A stretch of 64,000 nucleotides of DNA from Lysobacter concretionis Ko07 = DSM 16239 (lineage in GTDB: Bacteria > Pseudomonadota > Gammaproteobacteria > Xanthomonadales > Xanthomonadaceae): NCBI RefSeq assembly GCF_000768345.1, contig NZ_AVPS01000001.1, positions 310,001-374,000 on the forward strand, read 5' to 3'. The translations under genes were made by a program, and so were the position numbers. Each line of letters begins with the position of its first letter. The stretch's first letter is position 1. The notes beneath the pieces are model-generated. The model had not been told where the DNA came from. It worked only from the letters and a program-made list of their open reading frames with translations, and searched no databases. Positions 17,202-25,176 of the stretch are shown here, one piece after another.

Positions 17202-18698
17202 ATGAGCGGAGCCGCAGACACGACCCCGGGCGCAGTTCCGGAATTCAAGCAGGTGATGGGCCATCCACGGCCGTTGTGGATGTTGTTCATGACCGAGTTC
17301 TGGGAACGCTTCGCGTTCTACGGCATGCGCTGGGCGCTGGCGTTGTACATCGTGGCGCAGTTCTTCGGTGGCGATGCTTCCGGCGAGGCGCCGGCCAGCC
17401 GGCTGTATGGCGCGTACCTGGCGCTGGTGTACGCGGCGGCGTTGTTCGGCGGCTATGTGGCGGATCGCGTGATCGGCTACCAGCGTTCGATCCTGCTCGG
17501 CGCGGTGGTGATGGCGGCCGGCCTGTTCATGATCGTGATGCCCAACGAAACGGTGTTCAAGATCGGCCTGGCCACGGTGATCGCCGGCAACGGCCTGTTC
17601 AAGCCCAACATCTCGACCATGGTCGGCCAGTTGTACGCGACCGGCGATGAGCGCCGGGATTCCGGGTTCACCCTGTTCTACATGGGCATCAACGCCGGCG
17701 CCCTCATCGCACCGATCCTGACCGGCTATCTGGCGGAAAACATGTTCGGCGGCTCGTCGGAGATGCCGGCATACAAGGCGGTGTTCATCGCTTCTGGTAT
17801 CGGCATGCTGATCAGCCTTGTGTGGTTCTGGCTCGGTCGCGCGCAGCTGCAAGGCATCGGCCGTCCGGTCGGCGGTGAAGGCCTCGGACGCCTGCTGCTG
17901 GTGGCGCTGGGCATACTGGTGGCGGTCCCGGCGATCTATTTCCTGCTGACCATCGACGCCAGCAGCCTGCAGGTGCTGCTGACCGCGCTGTTCGTGGTGC
18001 TGTGCGTGCTGATCCTGCGCGAAGGTTTTGCCGATGGCGCGGTCGCGCGCGACAAGGCCCTCGCGATGCTGATCATCTTCGCCTTCAACGTGCTGTTCTG
18101 GATGTTCTTCGAACAGGCCGGCAGCTCGTTCAACTTCCTCGCCCAGAACATCGTCGAGCGCGACTTCGGCGGCTGGACGTTCCCGGTGGGCTGGTTCCAG
18201 TCGGTCAACTCGCTGGCGATCATCACCCTGGCTCCGGTGGTCGCCTGGGGCTGGATCCGCATGGGCCGGGCCAATCCGTCGATTCCGCGCAAGTTCGGCC
18301 TTGGCATCATCTTCAACGGGTTGGCCTTCCTGCTGCTGATGTTCGCGCTGTCCAGCCTGGTCAGCGATGCCGGCAAGATCCCGTTCTGGACCCTGTTCAT
18401 GGTGTACGTGATCCAGTCGGTGGGCGAGCTGTGCCTGTCGCCGATCGGGCTGTCGATGGTGACCAAGCTGGCGCCGGTGCGCCTGATCGGTTTCGGCATG
18501 GGCGGCTGGTTCCTGTCCACCGCGATCGGCAACAACCTGTCCGGCATTTTCGCCAGCAGTGTCAGCGGCGAGGGCGGCATGACGGTGGCCTCCGCGCAGG
18601 CGGGCTACACCTTCGGGTTCTGGGTGCTGATCGGTGCCGGCGTGCTGCTGTTCCTGATCGCTCCGTTGATCCAGAAGCTGATGCACGGCGTGAAGTAG
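17202..18698 (+). CDS. POT-family proton-dependent di/tripeptide transporter
   Basis: The 498-residue inner-membrane protein has about 12-14 hydrophobic helices and the POT/PTR2 signatures: TEFWERFAFYGMRWALALYI in helix 1 (the ExxER proton-coupling motif), GGYVADRVIGYQR, and FTLFYMGINAGALIAP. The final third includes WFLSTAIGNNLSG. It imports small peptides with protons. ATG 17202 is preferred because AGGGGAA lies about 8 bases before it; an upstream in-frame ATG at 17160 lacks this. A strong terminator follows at 18748. Confidence 0.88.
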   Translation: MSGAADTTPGAVPEFKQVMGHPRPLWMLFMTEFWERFAFYGMRWALALYIVAQFFGGDASGEAPASRLYGAYLALVYAAALFGGYVADRVIGYQRSILLGAVVMAAGLFMIVMPNETVFKIGLATVIAGNGLFKPNISTMVGQLYATGDERRDSGFTLFYMGINAGALIAPILTGYLAENMFGGSSEMPAYKAVFIASGIGMLISLVWFWLGRAQLQGIGRPVGGEGLGRLLLVALGILVAVPAIYFLLTIDASSLQVLLTALFVVLCVLILREGFADGAVARDKALAMLIIFAFNVLFWMFFEQAGSSFNFLAQNIVERDFGGWTFPVGWFQSVNSLAIITLAPVVAWGWIRMGRANPSIPRKFGLGIIFNGLAFLLLMFALSSLVSDAGKIPFWTLFMVYVIQSVGELCLSPIGLSMVTKLAPVRLIGFGMGGWFLSTAIGNNLSGIFASSVSGEGGMTVASAQAGYTFGFWVLIGAGVLLFLIAPLIQKLMHGVK

Positions 18699-18747
18699 TG
18701 CCGTCGATGGCCTGATCACGGCGGTGCAGTGATCGGGCTCCGGCAAA

Positions 18748-18778
18748 GAAAACGGCGACCATCAGGGTCGCCGTTTTC
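18748..18778 (+). terminator. Bidirectional terminator
   Basis: A perfect 13-bp stem GAAAACGGCGACC with its complement across ATCAG, A-rich on the left and T-rich on the right. It separates the convergent peptide transporter and MarR genes. Confidence 0.8.
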
Positions 18779-18855
18779 GTTTTGGGGCCCTGGTGTCCGA
18801 TGACCGGGCGTCGCGGCGGCTTCGCGCGGATGCCGGCGGCGGTACGGTGGTTTTC

Positions 18856-19329
18856 CTACTGCGCGGCAGTCTCGATCTCCAGTGCATCGATCCGGTCAAG
18901 CAGCCCGAACAGCTGCCGGCGCTGGTCCGGATCGATGTCGCCGAACAGCCGCTGCTCGAACGCCAGCGCCATCGGCGCAACCTCGTCGTAGATCGCGTAG
19001 CCGTCCGCGCTGAGGCGCAGCACCGAGCGGCGGCGGTCGTCCTCGTGCAGGCTGCGCTCCAGCCATCCGGCCTCGATCATGCGGGCGACCGCGCGGCTGA
19101 CGGCGACCTTGTCCATCGCGGTGCGCCGGGTGACCTCGTTGGCGGACACGTCCGGATAGCGGCCCAGCACCGCCATCACCCGCCATTCGGTCATCGCCAG
19201 CGAGAAACGGTCGGCGTAGATCTTCGCGATCGCGCTGCTGAGCCGGTTCGACAGCACCGACAGGCGGTAGGGCAGGAAGTGTTCGAGGTCGAGCTGGACG
19301 TGACCGGTCCGGGCTGGCTCGTTGCTCAT
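18856..19329 (-). CDS. MarR-family regulator divergent from hppD
   Basis: The 157-residue repressor has the MarR winged helix: MTEWRVMAVLGRYPDVSANE, the recognition part RRTAMDKVAVSRAVARMIEA, and the wing LHEDDRRRSVLRLSADG. It is divergently arranged with hppD, and the 169-base gap holds a GTTTCA/TGAAAC inverted repeat exactly within the hppD promoter. The natural inference is that it represses tyrosine catabolism and perhaps itself, with a tyrosine-derived phenolic acid as ligand. Start ATG 19329 is used; the frame open to 19944 is a shadow of hppD. Confidence 0.85.
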   Translation of the reverse strand: MSNEPARTGHVQLDLEHFLPYRLSVLSNRLSSAIAKIYADRFSLAMTEWRVMAVLGRYPDVSANEVTRRTAMDKVAVSRAVARMIEAGWLERSLHEDDRRRSVLRLSADGYAIYDEVAPMALAFEQRLFGDIDPDQRRQLFGLLDRIDALEIETAAQ

Positions 19330-19342
19330 GTTGCGCTGTGCC

Positions 19343-19371
19343 TTGCATATGGTTTCATGTGAAACTATAAC
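19343..19371 (+). promoter_or_regulatory. hppD promoter with operator in the spacer
   Basis: TTGCAT (-35, 19343-19348) and TATAAC (-10, 19366-19371) are separated by exactly 17 bases. The spacer contains the inverted repeat GTTTCA-TG-TGAAAC (19352-19365), a size and shape typical of MarR operators. A bound regulator would cover both elements and also sit 23 bases upstream of the marR start codon. Confidence 0.65.
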
Positions 19372-19498
19372 CTTGTGGTCTTCCCTTTGTGTTTTCCGTC
19401 CGTTGCCGTCGATCCCGCCCGGGCCCGTCGGCCGGCAGGCCGGGCAGAAGCCGGGCCAGCCGCGGATATTTTCTTCGCCCCCGATTCCAGGAGTTCCC

Positions 19499-20590
19499 AT
19501 GAGCGCACAGCCCAATCTCGGCATGCAGGTCACCACGTTTGAAAACCCGCTCGGCATCGACGGTTTCGAGTTCGTCGAATTCGCCGCGCCGGCCGGCCAG
19601 GGCGGGATGCTGCACGAGTACTTCCGCAAGATGGGGTTCACCGCGGTCAAGCGGCACAAGAGCCGTCCGATCACGCTGTACCGCCAGCGCGGCGTCAACT
19701 TCCTGGTCAACGAGGACCCGGACAGCTTCGCGGCCGACTTTGCCAAGGCGCACGGCCCCAGTGCGACCGGCTTCGCGATCCGCTTCAAGAAGCCCGCCGA
19801 CGAGGTGTATGCCGCGGTGCTGGCCAATGGCGGCGAGGCGGTGGTCGACAAGGTCGACACCCGCGCCGTGGACGCGCCGGTGGTCAAGGGCATCGGCGAC
19901 TGCATGCTGTATCTGGTCGACAGGTACGGCAGCAACGGCAGCATCTACGAGGATTTCGTGGCGGTGGAAGGCGCCGACCAGGACCCGGCCGGGTTCGGCC
20001 TGACCTTCATCGACCACCTGACCCACAACCTGTACTTCGGCAACATGCAGAAGTGGTCGGACTACTACGAGCGTCTGTTCAACTTCCGCGAGATCCGCTA
20101 CTTCGACATCAAGGGCGCCAAGACCGGCCTGGTGTCGAAGGCGATGACCGCGCCGGACGGCATCGTGCGCATCCCGCTGAACGAGTCGAGCGATCCGAAG
20201 TCGCAGATCAACGAGTACCTCGACGCCTACAACGGCGAGGGCATCCAGCACATCGCCTGCTTCACCGACGACATCTACGAGACGGTCGAGAAGATGCGCG
20301 AGGCGGGCATCGAGTTCCTCGACACCCCCGACGCGTACTTCGAGGTGATCGACCAGCGCATCCCGAACCACGGCGAGGACGTGCCGCGCCTGGCGCGCAA
20401 CAAGATCCTGATCGACGCCGATCCGGAGACCAAGCAGCGCAAGCTGCTGCAGATCTTCACCACCAACGCGATCGGGCCGATCTTCTTCGAGATCATCCAG
20501 CGCAAGGGCAATGAAGGTTTCGGCGAAGGCAATTTCCAGGCGCTGTTCGAGAGCATCGAGCGCGACCAGATGAAGCGCGGCGTGCTGTAA
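19499..20590 (+). CDS. hppD: 4-hydroxyphenylpyruvate dioxygenase
   Basis: HppD converts 4-hydroxyphenylpyruvate to homogentisate in tyrosine breakdown. The 363-residue protein has two vicinal-oxygen-chelate domains; the iron ligands lie in FIDHLTHNLYFG (His), GIQHIACFTDD (His) and GPIFFEIIQRKG (Glu). FEFVEFAAP near the start and the C-terminal GFGEGNFQALFESIE are family marks. ATG 19499 has AGGAG about 7 bases upstream. It is followed by hmgA after a 159-base gap that contains a structured repeat element. Confidence 0.95.
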   Translation: MSAQPNLGMQVTTFENPLGIDGFEFVEFAAPAGQGGMLHEYFRKMGFTAVKRHKSRPITLYRQRGVNFLVNEDPDSFAADFAKAHGPSATGFAIRFKKPADEVYAAVLANGGEAVVDKVDTRAVDAPVVKGIGDCMLYLVDRYGSNGSIYEDFVAVEGADQDPAGFGLTFIDHLTHNLYFGNMQKWSDYYERLFNFREIRYFDIKGAKTGLVSKAMTAPDGIVRIPLNESSDPKSQINEYLDAYNGEGIQHIACFTDDIYETVEKMREAGIEFLDTPDAYFEVIDQRIPNHGEDVPRLARNKILIDADPETKQRKLLQIFTTNAIGPIFFEIIQRKGNEGFGEGNFQALFESIERDQMKRGVL

Positions 20591-20603
20591 GCAAGGCTGC
20601 GCA

Positions 20604-20717
20604 GGGTGGGTCTCGACCCACCTTGCCGAGTTGTCCACACAGGGTCGGCGGGTAGAACGACCCTGTGTTGGTTGCGGTCGGACGTGGCTTCACGCTCGGT
20701 GGGTCGAGACCCACCCT
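20604..20717. repeat. Palindromic repeat element between hppD and hmgA
   Basis: Three hairpins lie in a row: GGTGGGTC-TC-GACCCACC (20605-20622), ACACAGGGTCG with its complement (20637-20668), and GGTGGGTC-GA-GACCCACC (20698-20715). The outer two are reverse complements of each other, so the whole element is an inverted repeat with a hairpin core. This is REP/MITE-like and may influence readthrough or mRNA stability between the two genes. Confidence 0.7.
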
Positions 20718-20749
20718 ACGGCGGTTCAAACTTGCTTGGCGGACATGCG

Positions 20750-22054
20750 ATGAAATCAAACGGTTACCAATCGGGATTCGGCAACGAGTTCGCCACCGAG
20801 GCGCTGCCGGGCACCTTGCCGGTGGGGCGCAACTCGCCGCAGCAGGTTGCCCATGGCCTGTACGCGGAGCAGTTGACCGGCACCGCGTTCACCGCGCCGC
20901 GGCATGCGAACCGGCGCAGCTGGCTGTACCGGATCCGTCCGGCGGCGATGCACGGCCCGTTCGCCCCGTTTGACCAGCCGCGGCTGCACAACGACTTCCA
21001 GGCCGGGGCGGTGACGCCGGACCAGTTGCGTTGGGATCCGCTGCCGTTGGCCACGACGCCGACCGATTTCGTCGACGGCCTGTTCACCATGGCCGGCAAC
21101 GGCTCGCCGCAGGCGCAGACCGGTATCGGCATCCACCTGTATGCGGCCAACCGGTCGATGCAGGGGCGGTTTTTCTACGACGCCGACGGCGAACTGCTGA
21201 TCGTGCCGCAGCTGGGCCGGCTGCGCATCGCCACCGAGCTGGGGGTGCTGGAAATCGAGCCGCAGGAGATCGCGGTGATCCCGCGCGGCGTGCGCTTCCG
21301 CGTCGAACTGCTTGACGAGCAGGCCCGCGGCTACGTGTGCGAGAACTTCGGCGCGATGCTGCGGCTGCCCGATCTGGGGCCGATCGGCAGCAACGGGCTG
21401 GCCAACCCGCGCGACTTCCTGATTCCGCACGCGGCGTACGAGGACATCGATGCCGCGCCGGGCGAGAGCTTCGAGCTGATCGGCAAGTTCCAGGGCCACC
21501 TGTGGCGCGCCGACATCGGCCATTCGCCGCTGGACGTGGTCGGCTGGCACGGCAATTACGCGCCGTACAAATACGACCTGCGCCGGTTCAACACGATCGG
21601 TTCGATCAGCTACGACCATCCCGACCCGAGCATTTTCCTGGTGCTGCATTCGCCCAGCGACACGCCCGGCACCAGCAACATCGACTTCGCGATCTTCCCG
21701 CCGCGCTGGCTGGTGGCGCAGGACACGTTCCGGCCGCCGTGGTTCCACCGCAACATCGCCAGCGAGTTCATGGGCCTGATCCACGGCGCCTACGACGCCA
21801 AGGCGGAAGGCTTCGTGCCCGGCGGCAGTTCGCTGCACAACTCGATGACCGGCCACGGCCCGGACGCGGCGACCTTCGACAAGGCCAGCCACGCCGATCT
21901 GGCCAAGCCGGATGTGATCCGCGACACGATGGCCTTCATGTTCGAGACCCGCGGCGTGATCCGACCGACCACGCAGGCACTGGCGGCGACGCATCGCCAG
22001 CGCGACTACCAGGCGTGCTGGGCAGGTTTGCAGAAGCGCTTCAGCGGGTCCTGA
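20750..22054 (+). CDS. hmgA: Homogentisate 1,2-dioxygenase
   Basis: HmgA opens the homogentisate ring to maleylacetoacetate with Fe(II). The 434-residue protein starts [20 protein letters not shown], a family-typical N-terminus, and carries [20 protein letters not shown] and [19 protein letters not shown], which contain the iron-binding His/Glu residues. Frames starting at 20606 merely read through the repeat element. The next enzymes of the pathway (the fumarylacetoacetase-family gene and maiA) are 30 kb away in this window. Confidence 0.95.
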   Translation: MKSNGYQSGFGNEFATEALPGTLPVGRNSPQQVAHGLYAEQLTGTAFTAPRHANRRSWLYRIRPAAMHGPFAPFDQPRLHNDFQAGAVTPDQLRWDPLPLATTPTDFVDGLFTMAGNGSPQAQTGIGIHLYAANRSMQGRFFYDADGELLIVPQLGRLRIATELGVLEIEPQEIAVIPRGVRFRVELLDEQARGYVCENFGAMLRLPDLGPIGSNGLANPRDFLIPHAAYEDIDAAPGESFELIGKFQGHLWRADIGHSPLDVVGWHGNYAPYKYDLRRFNTIGSISYDHPDPSIFLVLHSPSDTPGTSNIDFAIFPPRWLVAQDTFRPPWFHRNIASEFMGLIHGAYDAKAEGFVPGGSSLHNSMTGHGPDAATFDKASHADLAKPDVIRDTMAFMFETRGVIRPTTQALAATHRQRDYQACWAGLQKRFSGS

Positions 22055-22220
22055 AGCGGCGGCGGGCCCGCAACGGCGAGCCCGCGACGACAAGCGTGCG
22101 ACCGCGAGCCAGTCCGGTCGGTCAGTGGTCCGCCCGGCTCGCAGCGCGATGCCCGCGGTGTTTCGCGCCCCATTCACGTCGCCCCGGTAGCCTGCCGTCA
22201 TCGTTGACGGAGACCTGCCG

Positions 22221-22916
22221 ATGAAGAATGCGCCGCCGGTGCCGACCGTGGTGTGCCTGCTTTCGAGCCTGCTGTTGGCCGTCCTGCTGGCGGCCTGCGG
22301 CGGTGATGGTGACACCGGCCCTGCGGCAACGTCGTCGACGGCCGCGATGCCGGAGCCGCAGCAAGGTCAATACTCCGACCAGCCCGATGAGGACGTGCCG
22401 CCGGCCACCGCGCCGCCGGGCAGTCTGGCGTCGGCGGATCTGTCCGCCGACCCGCCCGATCCGTTGCCCGGCGATGCGCACTTCGATGGCTACGGCCAGG
22501 CGATGTTCGGCATGGACGCCGACCAGGTGCGGTCGGTCTGGGTGGGCGGACTCGACGGCAACGCGGCCGAAGGCGAGGCGTGCTTCCACCTCAGTCCGGC
22601 CGGCCAGCCGGTCATCGCGGATTTCGCGCTGATGTTCGAGAACGGAAAGTTCGTGCGCTATTCGGTGGCCAGCGACGCGCTGGTCGCTCCGGGCGGTGGC
22701 CGCCGCGGCATGGATATCGCGCAGATCCAGCAGCTCTACCCGGGCCGGGTTGTCCAAAGCCCGCACAAATATGTCGAGGGCGGCCACTACCTGCGCATCC
22801 CCGATGACGGCGGCAGCAACGGGGTGCTGGTGTTCGAGACCGATGCCGACGGCACCGTGACCGAATGGCGGGTCGGGGTGCCGCCGCAGGTCGACTATGT
22901 CGAGGGCTGCAGCTGA
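22221..22916 (+). CDS. Hypothetical lipoprotein
   Basis: The 231-residue product begins with a lipoprotein signal (VCLLSSLLLAVLLAAC, lipobox LLAAC), followed by a disordered Asp/Pro/Ala-rich spacer of about 60 residues and a compact C-terminal domain with FDGYGQAMFGMDADQVRSVW and a conserved-looking pair of Cys (EGEACFHL and the final EGCS). That domain resembles small envelope lipoproteins annotated as hypothetical in xanthomonads. It has no recognisable enzyme motif. GGAGA lies about 7 bases before ATG 22221. The 166 bases before the gene hold no other feature that I can see. Confidence 0.65.
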   Translation: MKNAPPVPTVVCLLSSLLLAVLLAACGGDGDTGPAATSSTAAMPEPQQGQYSDQPDEDVPPATAPPGSLASADLSADPPDPLPGDAHFDGYGQAMFGMDADQVRSVWVGGLDGNAAEGEACFHLSPAGQPVIADFALMFENGKFVRYSVASDALVAPGGGRRGMDIAQIQQLYPGRVVQSPHKYVEGGHYLRIPDDGGSNGVLVFETDADGTVTEWRVGVPPQVDYVEGCS

Positions 22917-23012
22917 CGCGCTCGCCGGTGCGCCCGCGATGGTCCCTGTCGACCATCCGGCAACTGCGCTGATCGGGCATCATCCGGATTCATCGTTTTC
23001 GGGATTGCCGCC

Positions 23013-23963
23013 ATGTTGGAAACCGTCGGTCTGTTCGTGCTCGGATTGGTGCTGCTGGCCTTGGGCGGCGACTCGATCATCAAGGGAGCGTCCGGCCTGG
23101 CGCGGCACTTCGGTCTGTCGCCTCTGGTCGCCGGGCTGTTGCTGGTGGCGTTCGGCACCTCGTTGCCGGAACTGGCGATCAACCTGCAGGCGATCGCACG
23201 CGGGCAATCCGAGCTGGCCCTGGGCAACGCGGTCGGCAGCAACATCGTCAACTTCGGCCTGACCCTGGGGGCCGCCGCGCTGGCCGCACCGCTGCTGGTG
23301 CAATGGCGGGCGTTGTCGCCGCTGCTGCTGTGCCTGATGGGCGGCACGGCAGTGACCATCGTGCTGGGGTGGGACGGGCGGCTGGGCCGGATCGACGGGT
23401 GGGTGATGCTCGCGGCGTTCTTCGCGGTGGTCGCGTTGGCGATCGTGCGCACCCGCGACGAGTCGGTCCAGCTGACGCAGCGCCTCGAGGCGTTCACCCA
23501 TACCGGCAGCGACCTGGGGTTGAACCTGGTGCGGTTCGGTATCGCGGTGGTGCTGCTGTATTTCGGTTCGCGCTGGGTGGTCGGCAGCGCGCCGGCCATC
23601 GGTGAGCGATTTGGCCTGCTTCCGCTGATGACGGGCCTGCTGCCGGTGGCGATCGGCAGCGCCTTGCCGGAAGTGGCCGCGGCGGTGATGGCGGCGCGAC
23701 GCGGACAGGGCGACATGGTGGTCGGCCACGTGATCGGTTCCAGCCTGTTCAACCTGCTGCTGATCGTCGGTGGCATGGCGGCCTGGAGCACATTGGCGCT
23801 GCCGGTCACGTTCGTGCGCTTCGAACTGCCGGCGAGCCTGGTGCTGGCGTTGATGCTGTATCCGATGCTGCGCGGCGACCTGGCGGTAAGCCGGCGCGAA
23901 GGCGGCATCCTGCTGGTGGCGTTCGTGGCCTGGGTCGGTTACGAGTTGTTGACGCTGGGCTGA
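23013..23963 (+). CDS. CaCA-family calcium/sodium antiporter
   Basis: The 316-residue integral membrane protein has the two inverted alpha-repeats of the CaCA family: GTSLPELAINLQAIARGQSE with GNAVGSNIVN in the first half, and GSALPEVAAAVMAARRGQGD with GHVIGSSLFN in the second. About ten hydrophobic segments are visible. It is like Escherichia coli YrbG and would exchange cations across the inner membrane. It is convergent with the Mrp-type antiporter operon that ends 12 bases beyond it, so the two cation systems are adjacent. Confidence 0.88.
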   Translation: MLETVGLFVLGLVLLALGGDSIIKGASGLARHFGLSPLVAGLLLVAFGTSLPELAINLQAIARGQSELALGNAVGSNIVNFGLTLGAAALAAPLLVQWRALSPLLLCLMGGTAVTIVLGWDGRLGRIDGWVMLAAFFAVVALAIVRTRDESVQLTQRLEAFTHTGSDLGLNLVRFGIAVVLLYFGSRWVVGSAPAIGERFGLLPLMTGLLPVAIGSALPEVAAAVMAARRGQGDMVVGHVIGSSLFNLLLIVGGMAAWSTLALPVTFVRFELPASLVLALMLYPMLRGDLAVSRREGGILLVAFVAWVGYELLTLG

Positions 23964-23975
23964 GGGCGCCGGGCC

Positions 23976-24362
23976 TCAGTGGGTGTCGTTGGGCATCCCG
24001 TCCGGCCGCGGTGGCACGTGGGTGTCCTCGGGTTTTCCGGGCAGTTGCGGACGCTCGTCCATGTGCAGCGACAGCGCCGCTTTCGCCAGCAGGTTGGCGC
24101 TGATCGGGGCGGTGACCAGCAGGAACAGGGTGATCAGCAATTCGCGCGGCTGCGGATCGGTGCCGTTGAAGGCGTGGTAGCCGACCGATGCGGCCAACAT
24201 GCAGCCCACGCCCAGCGTGCTGGCCTTGGTCGGCCCGTGCAGGCGTTTGAAGAACTCCGACAGCCGGATCAGGCTGAACGCGCCGACCAGGGTGAAGAAG
24301 CTGCCGATCACCAGCAGCGCGACCAGCAGCAGCTCGAACACGATGTGGACCGCGGCGCTCAT
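23976..24362 (-). CDS. mrpG: Mrp-type cation/proton antiporter subunit G
   Basis: The 128-residue subunit is last in the A-C-D-E-F-G operon. It has three hydrophobic segments and the MnhG/PhaG signature GAFSLIRLSEFFKRLHGPTK followed by STLGVGCMLA. The C-terminal 30 residues are a hydrophilic tail rich in Pro and Asp. The ATG overlaps the F gene stop by four bases. Mrp complexes exchange Na+ or K+ for protons and need all subunits. Confidence 0.88.
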   Translation of the reverse strand: MSAAVHIVFELLLVALLVIGSFFTLVGAFSLIRLSEFFKRLHGPTKASTLGVGCMLAASVGYHAFNGTDPQPRELLITLFLLVTAPISANLLAKAALSLHMDERPQLPGKPEDTHVPPRPDGMPNDTH

Positions 24363-24658
24363 TCGACGATGTCCCGGCGCAGGATGTACTTGCACAGCAC
24401 CACGGTGCTGACGAAGCCGAGCATCGCGATGATCAGGGCCGCCTCGAAATACACCGCGGTCTGCAGGTACATGCCGAACAGCACCAGTTGCGCGATCGCG
24501 GTCACGCTGAGGGTGTCCAGGGCGAGGATCCGGTCGGGCACGGTCGGCCCGCGCAGCAGACGCCACAACGCGAGCAGCATCGCCACGCCCACCACGCACA
24601 TCGCGCCGACCACGGCCGCACCGAGCAGGCTGGTGCCGAAGATCTGGATCTGGCTCAC
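24359..24658 (-). CDS. mrpF: Mrp-type cation/proton antiporter subunit F
   Basis: The 99-residue, three-helix protein has the subunit F signature RLLRGPTVPDRILALDTLSV and a C-terminal RRDIVE. It overlaps both neighbours by four bases, which indicates translational coupling along the operon. Confidence 0.9.
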   Translation of the reverse strand: MSQIQIFGTSLLGAAVVGAMCVVGVAMLLALWRLLRGPTVPDRILALDTLSVTAIAQLVLFGMYLQTAVYFEAALIIAMLGFVSTVVLCKYILRRDIVE

Positions 24659-25176
24659 GGGAAAATCTCCATCAGCGGTACTTCATAGCGGCGCTTGATG
24701 TCGGCGATCAACGCGTCCGCATCCTTCAGGTTGAGCACGTGGACCAGCAGGTACTTGCGATCCTCCGACAGCGCGGCGGTGACCGTGCCCGGGGTCAGGG
24801 TGATGAAGCTGGTCAGCGTGGCGATGCCGTGGATGTTGGCGATCTCCAGCGGCAGCCAGATGAAGCCGGGAGTGATGCGGGTCTCCCGGCCGAGCACCAG
24901 CCGCGCCACTTCGATGTTGCACATCACCACATCCCACAACAGGATGCCGAGCATTTTCGGCACCAGCCGCAGCCGGCCGATGCGGGCGAACTCGCGGTCC
25001 AGGCGGGCGGCGAACAGCGGGATCACCAGCCCCAGCAAGACCGCGAACAGCCATTGCAGGAGACTCAGGTCGGCCACCATCACCATCCAGAACGCGATGA
25101 CGGTCAGGGTCAGCGGCAACGACGGCAGCCAGCGCTTCAAGCCCGTGGTTTTGTTGCTCGTGCCATTGGTACTCAT
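24655..25176 (-). CDS. mrpE: Mrp-type cation/proton antiporter subunit E
   Basis: The 173-residue protein has two or three hydrophobic segments near the start and the subunit E pattern NIEVARLVLGRETRITPGFI, then SFITLTPGTVTAALSED. The first 15 residues are hydrophilic and Thr/Asn/Lys-rich. Start ATG 25176 overlaps the D gene. The longer frame upstream is a shadow of subunit D. Confidence 0.88.
   Translation of the reverse strand: MSTNGTSNKTTGLKRWLPSLPLTLTVIAFWMVMVADLSLLQWLFAVLLGLVIPLFAARLDREFARIGRLRLVPKMLGILLWDVVMCNIEVARLVLGRETRITPGFIWLPLEIANIHGIATLTSFITLTPGTVTAALSEDRKYLLVHVLNLKDADALIADIKRRYEVPLMEIFP

Noticed and set aside
20606-20749. N-terminal extension of HmgA through the repeat element
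   Set aside because: The extra residues come from hairpin DNA and the ATG at 20750 gives the family N-terminus.
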